DNA of 64,000 nt from the NCBI GenBank assembly GCA_938091165.1, contig CALKNK010000020.1, forward strand, positions 26,121 to 90,120. Direction: 5' to 3'. The notes under the pieces were generated by a model. The model searched no databases and was not told where the DNA came from. It saw only the letters and a program-made list of their open reading frames with translations. This DNA is from an uncultured Ilumatobacter sp. (GTDB lineage Bacteria; Actinomycetota; Acidimicrobiia; Acidimicrobiales; Ilumatobacteraceae). Of this stretch, positions 40,862 to 49,325 are shown piece by piece. Position numbers and translations under genes: made by a program. Positions within the stretch are counted from its first letter, which is position 1. Each line of letters starts with the position of its first letter.

Positions 40862-43305
40862 GAAATACCCCCGGGGGACTCAGCACCAACCAGCGGCGAC
40901 GCTGGCCCGTCGTTGTCGACGAAGTCGTCGGGCTCGACCGGGTCGAGGATCTCTTCAAAGGTTGGTGCGCCTGTCTCGTCAGATCGCCGACCGCTGCGGG
41001 CAAGGCTGACTGCGCCGACCGCAGCAACGAGAAGAACCGTGATCTCACCCATCGTGTCCCAGCCGCGGAAGTCGACCAGAATTACGTTGACGACGTTGCG
41101 GCCCTTGCCTTTTGTGAGCGAGTTTTCGACCATCGCTTCGGATTGCTGCGGACCAGGGACATCGCTACGGGCACCGCTGGCGACCAAGGCGAAAACGAAG
41201 ATGGCGACGCCCACAAACATCGAGACGGCGATCCGCATCGGTGCTGCGATGGCAGGTGCACGATGCGTCCATGTCGCCGGGAGGTACCGCAGCACGAGAA
41301 CGAACAGAACGGTACTCAGGGTCTCGATGGCGAACTGAGTGAGTGCGAGGTCCGGCGCACCCTGCGAGACATAGAAACCAGCCATCGCGTAGCCAACTGC
41401 AGCGAGCATCAACGCAGCGGCGATACGTCGCCGCACGATCGAGGCCCCCAACGCAGCGGCCATGATCATCGCAACAAGCACGACATGCGCCGGTGTTTCC
41501 ACTACGTCACCGAAGCCGCTCCACGCGCCCGCAAAGGCAATTAACGGCACGCCCGTGGCAACCATCAGAATCACCGACACGTAGATCGGCAGCGAACCAT
41601 TTTGAAGGAATCCGGTGACGCGACGCGCCGTGAACCCGACGGCACGCAGCAGGAAATTAAAGGCCTTTTCACTGGTTGGAATAAAGCGCAAAGCATGCGA
41701 AGCGGATCGCTGGGCGGTGCTTACTTGACTCCTTAAAAGCGTGAGTAACGTCCCGGCACCGATAACCACGAGCGACAGCAGGAACGCTGAAGTGAAGCCA
41801 GCCCACAGGTGTAGGTGTTTGGGTTCGGCCGCAGGGTGCAACGCGACGGTAGACGCCTTCACCAACTGATCGACCAGCACCGGCGCAATTCCAACTCCGA
41901 GACTGACAACGGTCAGCAGCAACGCTGGTGCAACGAACCCGAACGACGGAGCACGCGCAACATGAGAAAGATCGTCAGCTTCGGGCTCAGCAAACGCTCC
42001 GAAGAGGCCAAGTACGAAACGGGCCGAGTAGGCGAACGTGAGAATCGATGCCACAACAATGACAACGAGGATGACCGTCGAACCAACGAAATCACCGTGG
42101 TCGACGTAACCCTCAAGGGCTTTCTCTTTCGAGATGAACCCGAAGAGCGGAGGCACCCCAGCCATTGACGCCGCCCCAACCACACCGGCGACGAGTGCAG
42201 GCCCCCAAGACACCCCGAAGCCGTGCAGTTTTCGGATGTCGCGAGTCCCGACTTGATGGTCAACCATTCCAACCACCATGAACAGAGCGGCCTTAAATGC
42301 TGCGTGCGCAAGCAGCAGCACAACACCAGCCTGCGCTATGTGATCGTCGCCGGTGCCAAACAGCAGCATCATGAAGCCAAGTTGGCTGACCGTGCCGTAT
42401 GCCAGGAGGAGCTTGAGATCATGTTGGCGAAGCGCCCGGAGTCCGCCGATGAGCATCGTGGCCGACCCGACTGTAAGGACGACCAAACGCCAGTTGCCTG
42501 ATAGTGCGAACATCGGGGCGAGGCGGGCCACGAGGTAGACCCCCGCCTTGACCATGGTCGCCGAGTGCAAATACGCGCTGACCGGAGTCGGCGCGACCAT
42601 GGCACCAGGTAGCCAACTACTGAACGGTGCCTGGGCCGACTTCGTGAATGCTCCAATCAAGACAAAAATTACGCCGGTATTGACGATTGCCCCGGTCGGT
42701 GGATCGAGAATCAACTCCGATAGCAGGTAGGTCCCTGCCGACTGCCCGATGATGATCAATCCGGCGAGTAGAACCAATCCACCCATGCCGGTAATGAGGA
42801 TCGCCTGTAACGCCGCAGCACGGGCGCGGGGGTTGATGTCGTCGTTTCCAATGAGAAGGTACGACGTGATTGATGTCAGTTCCCAGAAGATGAACAGCGC
42901 GATGAGATGGTCGGACAGGACGACACCGAGCATCGCTCCTGCGAAAAGCGTCATCATTCCAGCCAACCGACCAACATTGTCCTTGACGACATCACCGGGT
43001 CCGTGCGGTTGGAAGTAACCCAGGGCGTAAATGCAGATGAGTAACCCGATGCCTGACACGAGTGCCACCATCAGCAAAGCGAAGGCGTCAAGTCGCAGAT
43101 CGATTGCAATATTGAGGCCACCGACCCACGAGAACGTCTCGACTCTCGCTTCGCCGTCAAGTACTTCATCAGTTTGCGTGAGCGCTCCGACAACCGTGGC
43201 GAGAGGAGCAAGTCCAGCCAGTGCGAAGCCGCTACGGCCGAGACGACGTCCTGCCGCGATGATGGCGACACCGAGGACGAGATGAAATACGAGCAGGGTG
43301 AACAT
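40858..43305 (-). CDS. mrpA: Mrp Na+/H+ antiporter subunit A
   Basis: The ATG at 43305 (MFTLLVFHLVLGVAII) gives 815 residues; the frame extends 18 codons further. The NuoL-like channel domain (about 1-480) contains FWELTSITSYLLIG (channel Glu), SSWLPGAMVAPTPVSAYLHS and LLAHAAFKAALFMVVG (Lys/His line). The C-terminal part carries the MrpA-specific domains, including GAPDLALTQFAIETLSTVLFV and VNVILVDFRGWDTMGEI, the MrpB-like fused end. It is the largest ion-translocating subunit. With B-G it exchanges cytoplasmic Na+ for H+, aiding pH and salt tolerance. First gene of the operon. Confidence 0.95.
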   Translation of the reverse strand: MFTLLVFHLVLGVAIIAAGRRLGRSGFALAGLAPLATVVGALTQTDEVLDGEARVETFSWVGGLNIAIDLRLDAFALLMVALVSGIGLLICIYALGYFQPHGPGDVVKDNVGRLAGMMTLFAGAMLGVVLSDHLIALFIFWELTSITSYLLIGNDDINPRARAAALQAILITGMGGLVLLAGLIIIGQSAGTYLLSELILDPPTGAIVNTGVIFVLIGAFTKSAQAPFSSWLPGAMVAPTPVSAYLHSATMVKAGVYLVARLAPMFALSGNWRLVVLTVGSATMLIGGLRALRQHDLKLLLAYGTVSQLGFMMLLFGTGDDHIAQAGVVLLLAHAAFKAALFMVVGMVDHQVGTRDIRKLHGFGVSWGPALVAGVVGAASMAGVPPLFGFISKEKALEGYVDHGDFVGSTVILVVIVVASILTFAYSARFVLGLFGAFAEPEADDLSHVARAPSFGFVAPALLLTVVSLGVGIAPVLVDQLVKASTVALHPAAEPKHLHLWAGFTSAFLLSLVVIGAGTLLTLLRSQVSTAQRSASHALRFIPTSEKAFNFLLRAVGFTARRVTGFLQNGSLPIYVSVILMVATGVPLIAFAGAWSGFGDVVETPAHVVLVAMIMAAALGASIVRRRIAAALMLAAVGYAMAGFYVSQGAPDLALTQFAIETLSTVLFVLVLRYLPATWTHRAPAIAAPMRIAVSMFVGVAIFVFALVASGARSDVPGPQQSEAMVENSLTKGKGRNVVNVILVDFRGWDTMGEITVLLVAAVGAVSLARSGRRSDETGAPTFEEILDPVEPDDFVDNDGPASPLVGAESPGGIS

Positions 43306-43372
43306 GTGGAAAGGCCAACGTCGGCTTAACGCCAGGAACTGACGATACGAGGTCTGCAACAGATTACTGTGT

Positions 43373-43388
43373 GTTACCCATTGGTAAC
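43373..43388. promoter_or_regulatory. Perfect inverted repeat GTTACC-N4-GGTAAC
   Basis: GTTACC (43373-43378) and GGTAAC (43383-43388) are perfect 6-bp arms around CATT, 12 bp before the ATG of the 3-hydroxyacyl-CoA dehydrogenase and in the gap shared with the divergent mrpA. Size and symmetry suit a TetR-family operator such as those that control fatty-acid genes. The regulator is not in the window. Confidence 0.5.
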
Positions 43389-43400
43389 TAAGCTCGTAGC

Positions 43401-44252
43401 ATGACGGAAATTAAGAAAGTCGGCGTTCTCGGCTCCGGCATTATGGGTTCAGGTCTGGCCGAAGTGGTGGCCCGTGCAGAACTTGAAGTCATCGTGCGGT
43501 CGCGCACTCAGGCTGGCGCTGACGCCGTGCTCCACACGGTCGACTCTGGTCTTGCTCGACACGCCGCTAAGGGACGTCTGACCGAGGACGAACGTCAGTC
43601 CATCCTCGGCCGCATTTCGGTCACTGATCGTCTTGATCAACTCGCCGACTGCGACCTCATTATCGAAAGCGTTGTTGAAGATCTCGAAGTGAAACGTGCG
43701 CTGTTTGATGAGCTCTGCCAAATCGTCAAACCCGAGGGCATTCTTGCGACGAACACCTCAACTCTTCCGGTAGTCGAGTTAGCAATGATGACGCGGCGCC
43801 CCGACAAGGTCTGTGGCATCCACTTCTTCAACCCGGCACCGAACATGTCGCTTGTCGAGATCATCCGTCCGCTCACCGCATCTCACGAGACAATCGACGT
43901 CGCAACGGCTTTCGCCACCGCGTGCGGCAAGAATCCCGTGCTGGTCGAAGATCGCGCAGGTTTCATCGTCAACGCACTGCTTTTCCCCTATCTGAATAAT
44001 GCCGTGCGCATGTACGAAATGGGCACTGCGTCGATCGATTCAATCGACGCAGCCATGATGGGCGGCTGCAACTTCCCGATGGGCCCGTTTGCACTGCTTG
44101 ACCTTGTCGGCCTTGACACGTCGGTTTCAATTCTTGATGCGCTTTACACGGAGTTCCGCGACCCTAACTACGCAGCCGTGCCACTCCTGCGCCGTATGGT
44201 TGCGGCCGGCCAACTTGGCCGTAAGACAAAGCAAGGCTTTCGCTCTTACTGA
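43401..44252 (+). CDS. 3-hydroxyacyl-CoA (3-hydroxybutyryl-CoA) dehydrogenase
   Basis: This 283-residue stand-alone enzyme is like PaaH, Hbd and FadB2. The NAD motif is GVLGSGIMGSGLAEV (about 8-22). ATNTSTLPV, GIHFFNPAPNM (catalytic His) and EDRAGFIVNALLFPYLN follow, with the C-terminal dimer domain ending GRKTKQGF. An Arg-Ser-Arg after the second strand (VIVRSR) replaces the acidic residue usual in NAD-specific enzymes, which suggests NADP preference (inference). It oxidises 3-hydroxyacyl-CoA in beta-oxidation or works in reverse in polyester or butyrate-type routes. A perfect inverted repeat lies just before the start. Confidence 0.92.
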   Translation: MTEIKKVGVLGSGIMGSGLAEVVARAELEVIVRSRTQAGADAVLHTVDSGLARHAAKGRLTEDERQSILGRISVTDRLDQLADCDLIIESVVEDLEVKRALFDELCQIVKPEGILATNTSTLPVVELAMMTRRPDKVCGIHFFNPAPNMSLVEIIRPLTASHETIDVATAFATACGKNPVLVEDRAGFIVNALLFPYLNNAVRMYEMGTASIDSIDAAMMGGCNFPMGPFALLDLVGLDTSVSILDALYTEFRDPNYAAVPLLRRMVAAGQLGRKTKQGFRSY

Positions 44253-44377
44253 TCATTCAAATCCAGTCGGCAGTTTTGTGGGAGATACCGTTCGCCCTCA
44301 ATGATGATTTCGTCAAAATCTGACACGAAGATCATTCGATGTCATGCGCTTGGTGCGTTTGTTGCCAGGCTGAGGTG

Positions 44378-45052
44378 ATGTCACCCGTCAACCCGTCACC
44401 GCTGGAACCGCCAGCGACACGGTACGCGCTACCCGACCCCGTCACCAGCAAGCCAGGCGAGGACCTTGTGGCGCTTGGTGCGGACCTCGAACCAGGCACG
44501 CTGCTTGCTGCGTATCGCACCGGTCTCTTCCCAATGCCGGTTGACCCCAATCGGCGGCGCAGCAAAATCGCGTGGTACTCGCCTGATCCGCGTGGCGTCA
44601 TCCCCCTCGATGCCCTTGTCGTGTCGAAGTCGCTCCGGTCAAGTTGCCGTCGATTTGACGTTCGGATAAACACCGATTTCCGCAGAGTCATGGAGCGGTG
44701 CGCCGACCCTCAGCGGAAGGGGCGGTGGATCACTTCAGAGTTCATCGACGCCTATGTCCGACTGGCCGAATTGGGTTGGGCACATTCTATTGAGACCTAT
44801 CGCGACGGTGAACTCGTTGGCGGCCTGTACGGCGTGCGCATCAACGGCTTATTCGCTGGTGAATCAATGTTCCATGATGTCAGCGATGCGTCGAAGGTTG
44901 CGCTCGTGCACCTCGTCAACCACCTCAACGCCACCGGGGCTGTTCTGCTCGACACACAGTGGGTGACCGATCACCTCGCATCGCTGGGCGCCATTGAGGT
45001 GAGTCGCAGCGACTATGTGCGGTTGCTGTCGCACGCCATCCAGCCCGGCTAA
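44378..45052 (+). CDS. aat: Leucyl/phenylalanyl-tRNA-protein transferase
   Basis: 224 residues from the ATG at 44378; an upstream ATG at 44339 would add a Cys-rich 13 residues unlike the family. Conserved blocks: LVALGADLEPGTLLAAYRTG, LFPMPVD, IAWYSPDPRGVIPLD, the transferase core SIETYRDGELVGGLYGV and FAGESMFHDVSDASKVAL, then LDTQWVTDHLASLGA. The enzyme adds Leu or Phe from tRNA to proteins with basic N-termini, marking them for ClpS/ClpAP degradation. The neighbours do not suggest a local role. Confidence 0.93.
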   Translation: MSPVNPSPLEPPATRYALPDPVTSKPGEDLVALGADLEPGTLLAAYRTGLFPMPVDPNRRRSKIAWYSPDPRGVIPLDALVVSKSLRSSCRRFDVRINTDFRRVMERCADPQRKGRWITSEFIDAYVRLAELGWAHSIETYRDGELVGGLYGVRINGLFAGESMFHDVSDASKVALVHLVNHLNATGAVLLDTQWVTDHLASLGAIEVSRSDYVRLLSHAIQPG

Positions 45053-45076
45053 CTCATCCAGCGCGGAAGTCGAATG

Positions 45077-45105
45077 GAGCGGAGCAACCGCTAGTCGTTC
45101 CGCTC
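45077..45105 (+). terminator. Possible weak terminator hairpin after aat
   Basis: GAGCGGA (45077-45083) pairs with TCCGCTC (45099-45105) around a 15-nt loop, 25 bp after the aat stop. There is only a short T-rich stretch after it, so intrinsic termination is uncertain. Confidence 0.3.
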
Positions 45106-45285
45106 ATGTATTTCGCGTCGGTCGGATCTTTCATCCGGTTGCCGAGGTTCCCGTAAAGGGGACTTTCAGGCGGGAGTTCTCCTCCCAAGGTGGCAGTGGG
45201 GGAAGCGGCCAGCTTGAGCTGGGATGTTTACGGGGTTGTTAGCTCTTTCGGATCGTGCTCTGACGCCAAGTTTCCGAGACCATTT

Positions 45286-45324
45286 GTTTTCGTAGTACCG
45301 GCTAACGGTTTTCGTAGTACCGGC
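45286..45324. repeat. 17-bp direct repeat with 22-bp period upstream of the mutase gene
   Basis: GTTTTCGTAGTACCGGC occurs at 45286-45302 and again, identical, at 45308-45324. The copies are 22 bp apart start to start, about two turns of the helix, so both would present the same face of DNA. They lie 55-93 bp before the mutase ATG and may be regulator sites. The 326-bp gap holding them (45053-45378) contains no gene. Confidence 0.6.
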
Positions 45325-45378
45325 CAATCCTTGAACAGGAACTTGAGAATTTTCTTCCAAACCGACGACACTGGTGTT

Positions 45379-47352
45379 ATGACTGAAGCAAGCGAGACGA
45401 TGGGCGAGCGCGCAAAACGCGACCGGCCGTGGATGATGCGGACCTACTCCGGCCATTCCACCGCTGCGGCTTCCAACGAGCTTTATCGGACCAACTTGTC
45501 CAAGGGCCAAACCGGGCTGTCGATCGCGTTCGATCTGCCCACCCAGACGGGTTATGACCCAGATGACCAAATGTCGCAGGGCGAGGTTGGCAAAGTTGGC
45601 GTGCCCGTCGCGCACCTCGGCCACATGCGCACGCTCCTTGACCAGATCCCGCCCGGCCAGATGAACACCTCCATGACGATCAACGCCACTGCTGTTTGGC
45701 TGCTCTCGTTGTACGTCGCCAACGCAGAAGAGCAAGGTGTGGCCTCGAACGAGCTGCGTGGCACGACGCAGAATGACATCGTCAAGGAGTATCTATCTCG
45801 CGGTACTTACATCTTCCCGCCTGCGTCGTCGCGTCGGCTGATCGTCGACATGGTCGCCTGGTGCGCAGAGCACGCACCCAAGTGGAACCCTATGAACGTG
45901 TGCTCGTATCACCTTCAAGAAGCAGGTGCGACACCGACGCAGGAGATTGCCTACTCCATGGCGACGGCAATCGACGTGCTCGATGCCGTGCGGGCTTCAG
46001 GGCAGGTATCCCACGAATCATTCAGTCAGGTCTTCGGTTCGATCTCATTCTTTGTCAATGCCGGAATTCGTTTTGTTGAAGAAGTCTGCAAGCTCCGTGC
46101 GATGACCGACATGTGGGAGCAGATCGGCCGCGAGCGATACGGTGTAACCGATCCAAAGGCGCTGCGATTTCGATACGGCGTTCAGGTCAACTCACTTGGT
46201 CTCACCGAAGCCCAACCCGAGAACAATGTGCAGCGCATCGTGCTTGAGATGCTTGCTGTCACCTTGTCGAAGAGGGCTCGCGCCCGCTCGGTTCAGCTCC
46301 CTGCGTGGAACGAAGCGTTGGGTCTACCGACGCCTTGGGATCAACAGTGGTCGCTGCGAATGCAGCAGGTGTTGGCCTTTGAGACGGACCTCCTTGAGTA
46401 CGGTGATATCTTCGACGGGTCCGCAGTGATCGAGGCAAAGACCGATGATCTGCGGGCGTCCGCTCAAGCCGAACTTAGCGATGTGCTCGAGATGGGTGGG
46501 GCGTTTGAAGCCGTCGAAACGTTGAAATCAAGGCTTGTGTCGTCAATGGCCCAGCGAACTCGGCGCATCGAGTCTGGTGAACAGACCGTCGTCGGCGTCA
46601 ACGAATTCCGCGAAACCACCGACTCACCGCTGGGTGGTGAAGGCGCGATCCTCAAGGTCGACCATGCGGTCGAAGCGGAATCAGTTGCCGACGTTGCAGC
46701 ATGGCGTGCCGCTCGCGACCAGCCAGCCGTCGATGCCGCTCTCGCTGCCCTGCGTACTGCGGCCGAAGGTGATCACAACGTGATGCCTGCTTCGATCGCT
46801 CTCGCCCGGGCGGGCGGCACGACCGGCGAATGGGGCAACCTCATGCGAGAGGTGTTCGGCGAGTTCCGGGCACCGACCGGAGTTGCGGGCGCAACCGGTT
46901 CCACTACGGGTCTTGGTGGGGTCGTCGATTTCGTCAAATCGATGACAGGTGGCCCGCCGAAGTTCCTCGTTGCCAAGCCCGGTCTTGACGGACACTCAAA
47001 TGGCGCCGAGCAAATTGCGGTTGCAGCGCGCGACTCGGGCATGGAGGTCGTCTACTCCGGCATTCGCCTTACTCCTGAACAGATCGCCGCGTCGGCTCGC
47101 GATGAAGATCCCGATGTGATCGGTCTGTCGATTCTGTCGGGTTCACACCTCAATCTCGTACCCCATGTGCTTGACCATCTCAAGGCGATGGGTGTCGATG
47201 CCCCCGTCATCGTCGGCGGAATCATCCCTGAAGACGACAGACCGCGCCTGCGCGAAATCGGCATCGCTGCGATCTACACACCGAAGGACTACGAGATCGC
47301 TGGCATCATGCGTGACGTAGCCGAGCTTGCTGTCAGTCACCGCGCTAAGTGA
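45379..47352 (+). CDS. meaA: MeaA-type acyl-CoA mutase (probable ethylmalonyl-CoA mutase)
   Basis: The ATG at 45379 gives 657 residues, the length of MeaA/Ecm and shorter than methylmalonyl-CoA mutase alpha chains (over 700). The catalytic half includes RPWMMRTYSGHSTAAASNEL, FDLPTQTGYDPDDQ, VPVAHLGHMRTLLDQIP and NPMNVCSYHLQEAGATP. These follow the Ecm pattern rather than the methylmalonyl-CoA mutase one. The C-terminal B12 domain carries the cobalamin His in DGHSNG. Ecm interconverts (2R)-ethylmalonyl-CoA and methylsuccinyl-CoA in the ethylmalonyl-CoA pathway; crotonyl-CoA carboxylase/reductase, needed alongside it, is not here. No B12 riboswitch was recognised upstream. A 17-bp direct repeat lies in the leader. 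Confidence 0.85.
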   Translation: MTEASETMGERAKRDRPWMMRTYSGHSTAAASNELYRTNLSKGQTGLSIAFDLPTQTGYDPDDQMSQGEVGKVGVPVAHLGHMRTLLDQIPPGQMNTSMTINATAVWLLSLYVANAEEQGVASNELRGTTQNDIVKEYLSRGTYIFPPASSRRLIVDMVAWCAEHAPKWNPMNVCSYHLQEAGATPTQEIAYSMATAIDVLDAVRASGQVSHESFSQVFGSISFFVNAGIRFVEEVCKLRAMTDMWEQIGRERYGVTDPKALRFRYGVQVNSLGLTEAQPENNVQRIVLEMLAVTLSKRARARSVQLPAWNEALGLPTPWDQQWSLRMQQVLAFETDLLEYGDIFDGSAVIEAKTDDLRASAQAELSDVLEMGGAFEAVETLKSRLVSSMAQRTRRIESGEQTVVGVNEFRETTDSPLGGEGAILKVDHAVEAESVADVAAWRAARDQPAVDAALAALRTAAEGDHNVMPASIALARAGGTTGEWGNLMREVFGEFRAPTGVAGATGSTTGLGGVVDFVKSMTGGPPKFLVAKPGLDGHSNGAEQIAVAARDSGMEVVYSGIRLTPEQIAASARDEDPDVIGLSILSGSHLNLVPHVLDHLKAMGVDAPVIVGGIIPEDDRPRLREIGIAAIYTPKDYEIAGIMRDVAELAVSHRAK

Positions 47353-47362
47353 TCGCTCGCTG

Positions 47363-47608
47363 ATGGCTGGACCCCGCTACCTATTTTCGGACGACATCAT
47401 CATGCGTGTTCGTCGTGAATTTGACGATGATGCTGACCGAGTGATCGCCGAACTCGACCGAATGCCCGACACTCGGCAACGGGATCGGGACCGGCTTCCC
47501 CGGGCCGTGCTTGACCTCGCCCGATGCGATATCGCCGCCGTGGTTGGTTTGGTTGAGCAGGCTTTAATCGACTGGCGAGACCTGCAGACCTGGGTCGACG
47601 ACGACTGA
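47363..47608 (+). CDS. Small protein downstream of the mutase, function unknown
   Basis: 81 residues from the ATG at 47363, 10 bp after the mutase stop. It is acidic and helical (SDDIIMRVRREFDDDADRVI; CDIAAVVGLVEQALIDWRDL), without signal, helix anchor or known motif. Close spacing suggests co-translation and perhaps a function with the mutase. An earlier in-frame ATG at 47327 would overlap the mutase gene. Confidence 0.6.
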   Translation: MAGPRYLFSDDIIMRVRREFDDDADRVIAELDRMPDTRQRDRDRLPRAVLDLARCDIAAVVGLVEQALIDWRDLQTWVDDD

Positions 47609-47658
47609 GGCGTGCGTTGCATACCAGACCATGGATCGCAGCCCGAGTCAGCTGACTG

Positions 47659-48108
47659 CTAGTCGCGGTAGAAGATGCTGGCTCGCTTTCCAAAGACTGC
47701 AACGGCCTGCTTCAGCGGGACTAGCTCGCTGCTCGAACCGTGCTTCGCGGCATGCGCTCCGCGCTGACTTCGTTCGGCATCTTCGATCGCGTGCACAGCG
47801 ATCGAACGAGCCTGGTCCAATTCGACGCGCAGACGAGCATTCTCGGCTTCAAGGCGCATTACTCGACGAATGCCCTCAAGGTTCATTCCCTCATTGGTCA
47901 GCTCCGAGATTCGGCGGAGTACTTCAATGTCGGCATCGCTGTAGCGACGATTTCCTCCCTGGGTGCGCGCTGGCATAACCAGACCGCGACGCTCGTAAAT
48001 CCGCAGCGTCTGGGGGTGCATTCCCGAGAGCTCAGCGGCGACCGAGATCACGTAGACCGCGGCCGAGCGCTTGCGCTCGGAACTGCCGTTGTCCGCTTGG
48101 TCACCCAT
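47659..48108 (-). CDS. hspR: HspR, MerR-family heat-shock repressor
   Basis: This 149-residue protein has a MerR helix-turn-helix: VYVISVAAELSGMHPQTLRI followed by YERRGLVMPARTQGGNRRYS, the HspR signature. A helical coiled segment (about 85-120, ENARLRVELDQARSIAVHA) allows dimerisation. HspR represses dnaK in actinobacteria by binding HAIR sites, with DnaK as co-repressor. It is the last gene of dnaK-grpE-dnaJ-hspR, 10 bp after dnaJ, and candidate HAIR elements lie upstream of dnaK. Confidence 0.94.
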   Translation of the reverse strand: MGDQADNGSSERKRSAAVYVISVAAELSGMHPQTLRIYERRGLVMPARTQGGNRRYSDADIEVLRRISELTNEGMNLEGIRRVMRLEAENARLRVELDQARSIAVHAIEDAERSQRGAHAAKHGSSSELVPLKQAVAVFGKRASIFYRD

Positions 48109-48118
48109 GTGAGCCTCC

Positions 48119-49261
48119 TCAGGCGGTTGAGCCCGGCGTAGGCGTTGCCTGCTTGTCCTCTACCGTACTCGCCGAGCGGAGGTGCTCGATTGCTGAGCGT
48201 TGCTCGCCGCTCAGCTCAGTAGGTACAACCACGTTGACGGTGACGATCAGGTCGCCCTGTACCGTGCCCCTGGCGCGGCTAGTGGTTTCGATACCCTTAC
48301 TCTTCACCCGATGTCGGCTTCCGGACTGGGTGCCGGGCTTGATGTGCATCGTGACTGACGGACCACCAAGAGTCGGAACGTCGATGTCAGCGCCAAGTGC
48401 GGCGTCTGCAAACGTCACAGGCACTGTCACGGTGAGGTTCTGATTGCTGCGTCCAAACCGGTCGTGAGGAATCACCGTCAATTCGACCAGCAAGTCGCCG
48501 TTCGGTCCACCGTTGCGCCCCGGTCCGCCCCGACCCTTGAGTCGAATGGTCTGGCCGTCCTTGACACCTGCCGGTAAGCGGGTTTTGACTTCGCGTGGGC
48601 GCTTCTCGATGCCTCCGCCGCTGCAGGTGCCGCATGGTGACTCAATCACGGTGCCCCGGCCTTGGCAGATCTGGCACGGTGAGGAGAACGAGAACATGCC
48701 CTGGTTGTCGTCGGTGACGCCTCTGCCGCTGCAGTGACCACAAACCTTCGGAGCAGTACCAGCTTTCGCCCCGCTGCCCCCGCACGTCGAGCACTGTGCT
48801 TCAGCGGTGAGGTGGAGGGTGGTCTCGAGACCGGTGACTGCGTCGGCAAAGTCAATGGTCAACGACGCTTCGACGTCAGCACCACGGCGGGGCTGGATCC
48901 CGGCGCCTCCGCCACCGCGCTGGCGGCCACCACGGCCAAACATGCCACCAAGGACATCGCCCATGTCACCGACGTTGAAGGAGAATCCGTCTGATCCGCC
49001 GTGTCGGCCGCCCATCATGGAGGGCCCCATGCGGCGGACTTCGTCGTATTCGGCGCGCTTGTCCTCGTCACCGAGCACGTCATACGCCGCTGAGACTTCC
49101 TTGAACTTCTCTTCAGCAACGTCGTTGCCAGGATTCTTGTCTGGGTGAAGATCGCGAGCAAGCGAACGATACGCCTTCGTGATCTGCTTGTCGGTGGCAC
49201 TCTCCGCAACGCCCAGCGCTTTATAGAAGTCTTTTTCGTACCAGTCTCGTTGTGCAGCCAT
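48119..49261 (-). CDS. dnaJ: Chaperone protein DnaJ
   Basis: 380 residues, a type I DnaJ. The J domain ends with ARDLHPDKNPGN (HPD motif at about 38-40). A Gly/Met-rich region (about 77-110) follows, then four zinc-finger repeats (CSTCGGSG, CGHCSGRG, CQICQGRG, CGTCSGGG) and the C-terminal peptide-binding domain. It delivers unfolded clients to DnaK. Gene order places it 64 bp after grpE and 10 bp before hspR. It is the actinobacterial DnaJ1 type by context. Confidence 0.95.
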   Translation of the reverse strand: MAAQRDWYEKDFYKALGVAESATDKQITKAYRSLARDLHPDKNPGNDVAEEKFKEVSAAYDVLGDEDKRAEYDEVRRMGPSMMGGRHGGSDGFSFNVGDMGDVLGGMFGRGGRQRGGGGAGIQPRRGADVEASLTIDFADAVTGLETTLHLTAEAQCSTCGGSGAKAGTAPKVCGHCSGRGVTDDNQGMFSFSSPCQICQGRGTVIESPCGTCSGGGIEKRPREVKTRLPAGVKDGQTIRLKGRGGPGRNGGPNGDLLVELTVIPHDRFGRSNQNLTVTVPVTFADAALGADIDVPTLGGPSVTMHIKPGTQSGSRHRVKSKGIETTSRARGTVQGDLIVTVNVVVPTELSGEQRSAIEHLRSASTVEDKQATPTPGSTA

Positions 49262-49325
49262 TCGTGCTCACCTCCTCAGAGCGCTCCTCTCACGACACTC
49301 GAGGCGAACCCCGACTGTGGTGTTT

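Noticed and set aside
45053..45378. Cobalamin riboswitch upstream of the B12-dependent mutase
   Set aside because: The B12 box and the conserved GCCACTG-type core are not present in the right order on the coding strand; only simple hairpins are visible.
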